15,644 bases of DNA from Acetobacteraceae bacterium (GTDB lineage: Bacteria; Pseudomonadota; Alphaproteobacteria; Acetobacterales; Acetobacteraceae): positions 1 to 15,644 of the forward strand of contig CANJSR010000057.1 in assembly GCA_947476855.1 (NCBI GenBank), read 5' to 3'. Below, piece by piece: positions 14,327 to 15,644 of this stretch (position 1 is the stretch's first letter; every line of letters starts with the position of its first letter). A model generated the notes under the pieces. The model was not told the DNA's origin and searched no databases. It worked only from the letters and a program-made list of their open reading frames with translations. The position numbers and the translations under genes were made by a program.

Positions 14327-14934
14327 CGCAGGCGCAGCTCCGCCACGCCGTCCAGCGGCAGGGGCACATGGGTGGCGGCGATGACGATCCCTCCGGCGGC
14401 GCGATGGCCGGAGAGAAGGACGCCGAATCGGTCGATCGCCGCCGAATCGAGGCCCAGCGTTGGCTCATCCAGCAGCCAGAGGGGGGCGGTCCCGAGCGCC
14501 AGGCGCGCCAAGGCGAGGCGGCGCTTCTGCCCGGCCGAGAGCATGCGGGCTGGCAGGTCGGCCAAAGCCTCCAGCCCCAGGGCAGCGAGGGCGGCGGGGA
14601 CCGAACCGCCCGACAGGCGCGCGGGCAGGGCCAGGTTCTCGGCCGTGGTCAGACCGGGCTTCACCGCGTCCTGGTGGCCCAGATAGGCGACCCGGCGGGC
14701 GTGGCCGGTCAGGTCCGAGAGCGCATCGGCATCGTTCCAGAGCAGCCGCCCCGCCATGGGCCGCACGAGACCGGCCAGCAGCCGCAGCAGCGTGGATTTG
14801 CCCGAGCCGTTGGGGCCGGCCAGGACCAGCGCGCCACCGGCCTGTATCGCGAAATCGAGGTCGCGGAAGACCAGCCTTTCGCCGCGGAAGGCGGCCAGGC
14901 CCTCCGCTTTCAATGTGCCGGTGTCCGTTGCCAT
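14323..14934 (-). CDS. ccmA: Cytochrome c biogenesis ATP-binding protein CcmA
   Basis: 203-residue ATPase of the CcmAB complex; ATP hydrolysis releases holo-CcmE from CcmC. Walker [10 protein letters not shown] (40-48), Q-loop region [13 protein letters not shown], the CcmA-type signature [14 protein letters not shown] (from 132), Walker [13 protein letters not shown] (D156/E157) and the switch His189 are all present. The LSAGQ signature and the [16 protein letters not shown] segment distinguish CcmA from other small ABC ATPases. Start ATG 14934 fits the family length and has a GGGGG run four bases upstream; the open frame continues upstream only as antisense to acnA. Divergent from acnA, with a 144-base shared upstream region. 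Confidence 0.95.
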   Translation of the reverse strand: MATDTGTLKAEGLAAFRGERLVFRDLDFAIQAGGALVLAGPNGSGKSTLLRLLAGLVRPMAGRLLWNDADALSDLTGHARRVAYLGHQDAVKPGLTTAENLALPARLSGGSVPAALAALGLEALADLPARMLSAGQKRRLALARLALGTAPLWLLDEPTLGLDSAAIDRFGVLLSGHRAAGGIVIAATHVPLPLDGVAELRLR

Positions 14935-14939
14935 CAAGC

Positions 14940-14965
14940 CCCCAATCGACAACCCCAATGGACAA
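14940..14965. repeat. Two tandem 13-bp units upstream of ccmA
   Basis: CCCCAATCGACAA (14940-14952) is followed directly by CCCCAATGGACAA (14953-14965), differing at one base. The copy nearest ccmA supplies the G-run that serves as its ribosome binding site on the minus strand. It could be an operator pair or a simple duplication. Confidence 0.45.
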
Positions 14966-14974
14966 CGGGGGCCT

Positions 14975-15004
14975 GTGACATTAAAGCCGCCGCCAGTCCA
15001 TAAT
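14975..15004 (+). promoter_or_regulatory. Putative sigma70-type promoter of acnA
   Basis: GTGACA (14975-14980) and CATAAT (14999-15004), each matching five of six consensus bases, are separated by 18 bases. Transcription would start near 15011 and give a leader of about 65-70 bases that contains the hairpin at 15050-15068. Confidence 0.45.
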
Positions 15005-15049
15005 GCAGCGGCGGCGCTTGTTCCATCCCGCGCCGCCCCAACCCAGAGG

Positions 15050-15068
15050 CGTCCCGCAAAACGGGACG
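15050..15068 (+). promoter_or_regulatory. Hairpin in the acnA 5' leader
   Basis: Perfect 7-bp stem CGTCCCG (15050-15056) / CGGGACG (15062-15068) with a CAAAA loop, ending 10 bases before the acnA ATG and abutting the weak ribosome binding region. No T-run follows, so it is more likely a translational or mRNA-stability element than a terminator. Confidence 0.4.
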
Positions 15069-15078
15069 GTAGGCGCGC

Positions 15079-15644
15079 ATGACGACAATCGGCCAGGACA
15101 CGCTGAAAACCCGCCGCACCCTGACGGTGGGTGGCAAGCAATACGACTATTTCTCGCTGCCCGAGGCGGCGAAGACCCTGGGCGATTTCTCCCGCCTGCC
15201 GGTCAGCCTGAAGGTTCTGCTGGAAAACGTTCTCCGTTTCGAGGACGGACGCAGCTACTCGGTCGAGGACGCGAAGTCCGTCGTGGGCTGGCTGGCCAAG
15301 GGAAGCTCCACCAAGGAAGTGCCGTTCAAGCCCGCGCGCATCCTGATGCAGGACTTCACGGGCGTGCCGGCCGTGGTCGACCTGGCCGCGATGCGTGATG
15401 GCATCATCCGCCTGGGTGGCAACCCGCAGAAGGTCAACCCGCTGGTGCCGGTTGACCTGGTGATCGACCACTCGGTCATGGTTGACGTGTCCGCCAGCCC
15501 CGACGCGCTGAAGAAGAACGAGGACATCGAGTTCGAGCGCAACGGAGAGCGCTACAAGTTCCTGCGCTGGGGCCAGGAGGCGTTCAGCAACTTCCGCGTC
15601 GTCCCGCCCGGCACCGGCATCTGCCACCAGGTGAACCTGGAATA
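15079..15644 (+). CDS. acnA: Aconitate hydratase A (5' end)
   Basis: N-terminal 188 residues of AcnA, the [4Fe-4S] enzyme that isomerises citrate to isocitrate in the TCA cycle; the gene runs off the right edge. Characteristic segments are [72 protein letters not shown] and [37 protein letters not shown], all typical of AcnA/IRP-type aconitases. Cluster-binding cysteines lie further right and are not in view. Start ATG 15079 gives the usual N-terminus ([17 protein letters not shown]); the ribosome binding site is weak (AGG at 15071-15073). Divergent from ccmAB, an arrangement common in alphaproteobacteria. Confidence 0.96.
   Translation, partial: MTTIGQDTLKTRRTLTVGGKQYDYFSLPEAAKTLGDFSRLPVSLKVLLENVLRFEDGRSYSVEDAKSVVGWLAKGSSTKEVPFKPARILMQDFTGVPAVVDLAAMRDGIIRLGGNPQKVNPLVPVDLVIDHSVMVDVSASPDALKKNEDIEFERNGERYKFLRWGQEAFSNFRVVPPGTGICHQVNLE

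Overview
The window is about 15.6 kb of high-G+C DNA with dense, short-spaced genes and strongly GC-biased third codon positions. The gene set points to an alphaproteobacterium, most likely Acetobacteraceae/Rhodospirillales. The indicators are a monomeric NADP isocitrate dehydrogenase, acnA divergent from ccmAB, a perfect CtrA-type site (TTAA-N7-TTAAC), and a secreted-type protein ending in a Hint_2 domain. This placement is inference from gene content; there is no rRNA or tRNA gene in the window.

Layout. Bases 1-505 are the 3' end of a monomeric NADP-isocitrate dehydrogenase, closed by a textbook intrinsic terminator (520-550). A ~295-base spacer then leads to a ~1000-residue hybrid sensor kinase (TM - periplasmic sensor - TM - PAS - HisKA - HATPase - receiver - HPt), a phosphorelay in one polypeptide. 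Its start is probably a CTG at 846 behind a perfect AAGGAG, not the GTG at 891. Next come the CtrA-like site and a small Pro/Ala-rich ORF (3901-4161), convergent with a leftward group: ndk, a DoxX-family membrane protein and a GT1-like glycosyltransferase (6208 down to 4168).

Between ndk and the next rightward gene lies an unusual ~190-bp divergent control region. It holds a G-quadruplex motif and two 30-bp palindromic GTTATAC-type elements in inverted arrangement. The rightward gene is a GSU2403-type nucleotidyltransferase-fold protein (6401-7444). It is followed by a YheS-like ABC-F ATPase (7489-9351).

The most striking gene is 9440-12295, a 951-residue protein. It has an N-terminal adhesin-like beta-helix region, a central HExxHGLGF zincin-type metalloprotease domain, and a C-terminal Hint (hedgehog/intein-like) domain with its nucleophilic Cys and SPNH block intact. 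After a lower-GC, apparently gene-free stretch (12296-12779) comes a coiled-coil protein of unknown function. The window closes with ccmB and ccmA (leftward, 4-bp ATGA overlap) divergent from the 5' end of acnA.

How the genes fit together. isocitrate dehydrogenase and aconitase are TCA-cycle enzymes at the two ends of the window. CcmAB supports cytochrome c maturation. Ndk balances NTP pools and the ABC-F protein acts on ribosomes. The accessory-looking material is the hybrid kinase, the nucleotidyltransferase with its twin palindromes, and the protease-Hint protein. Nothing here resembles a CRISPR array, prophage or transposon.
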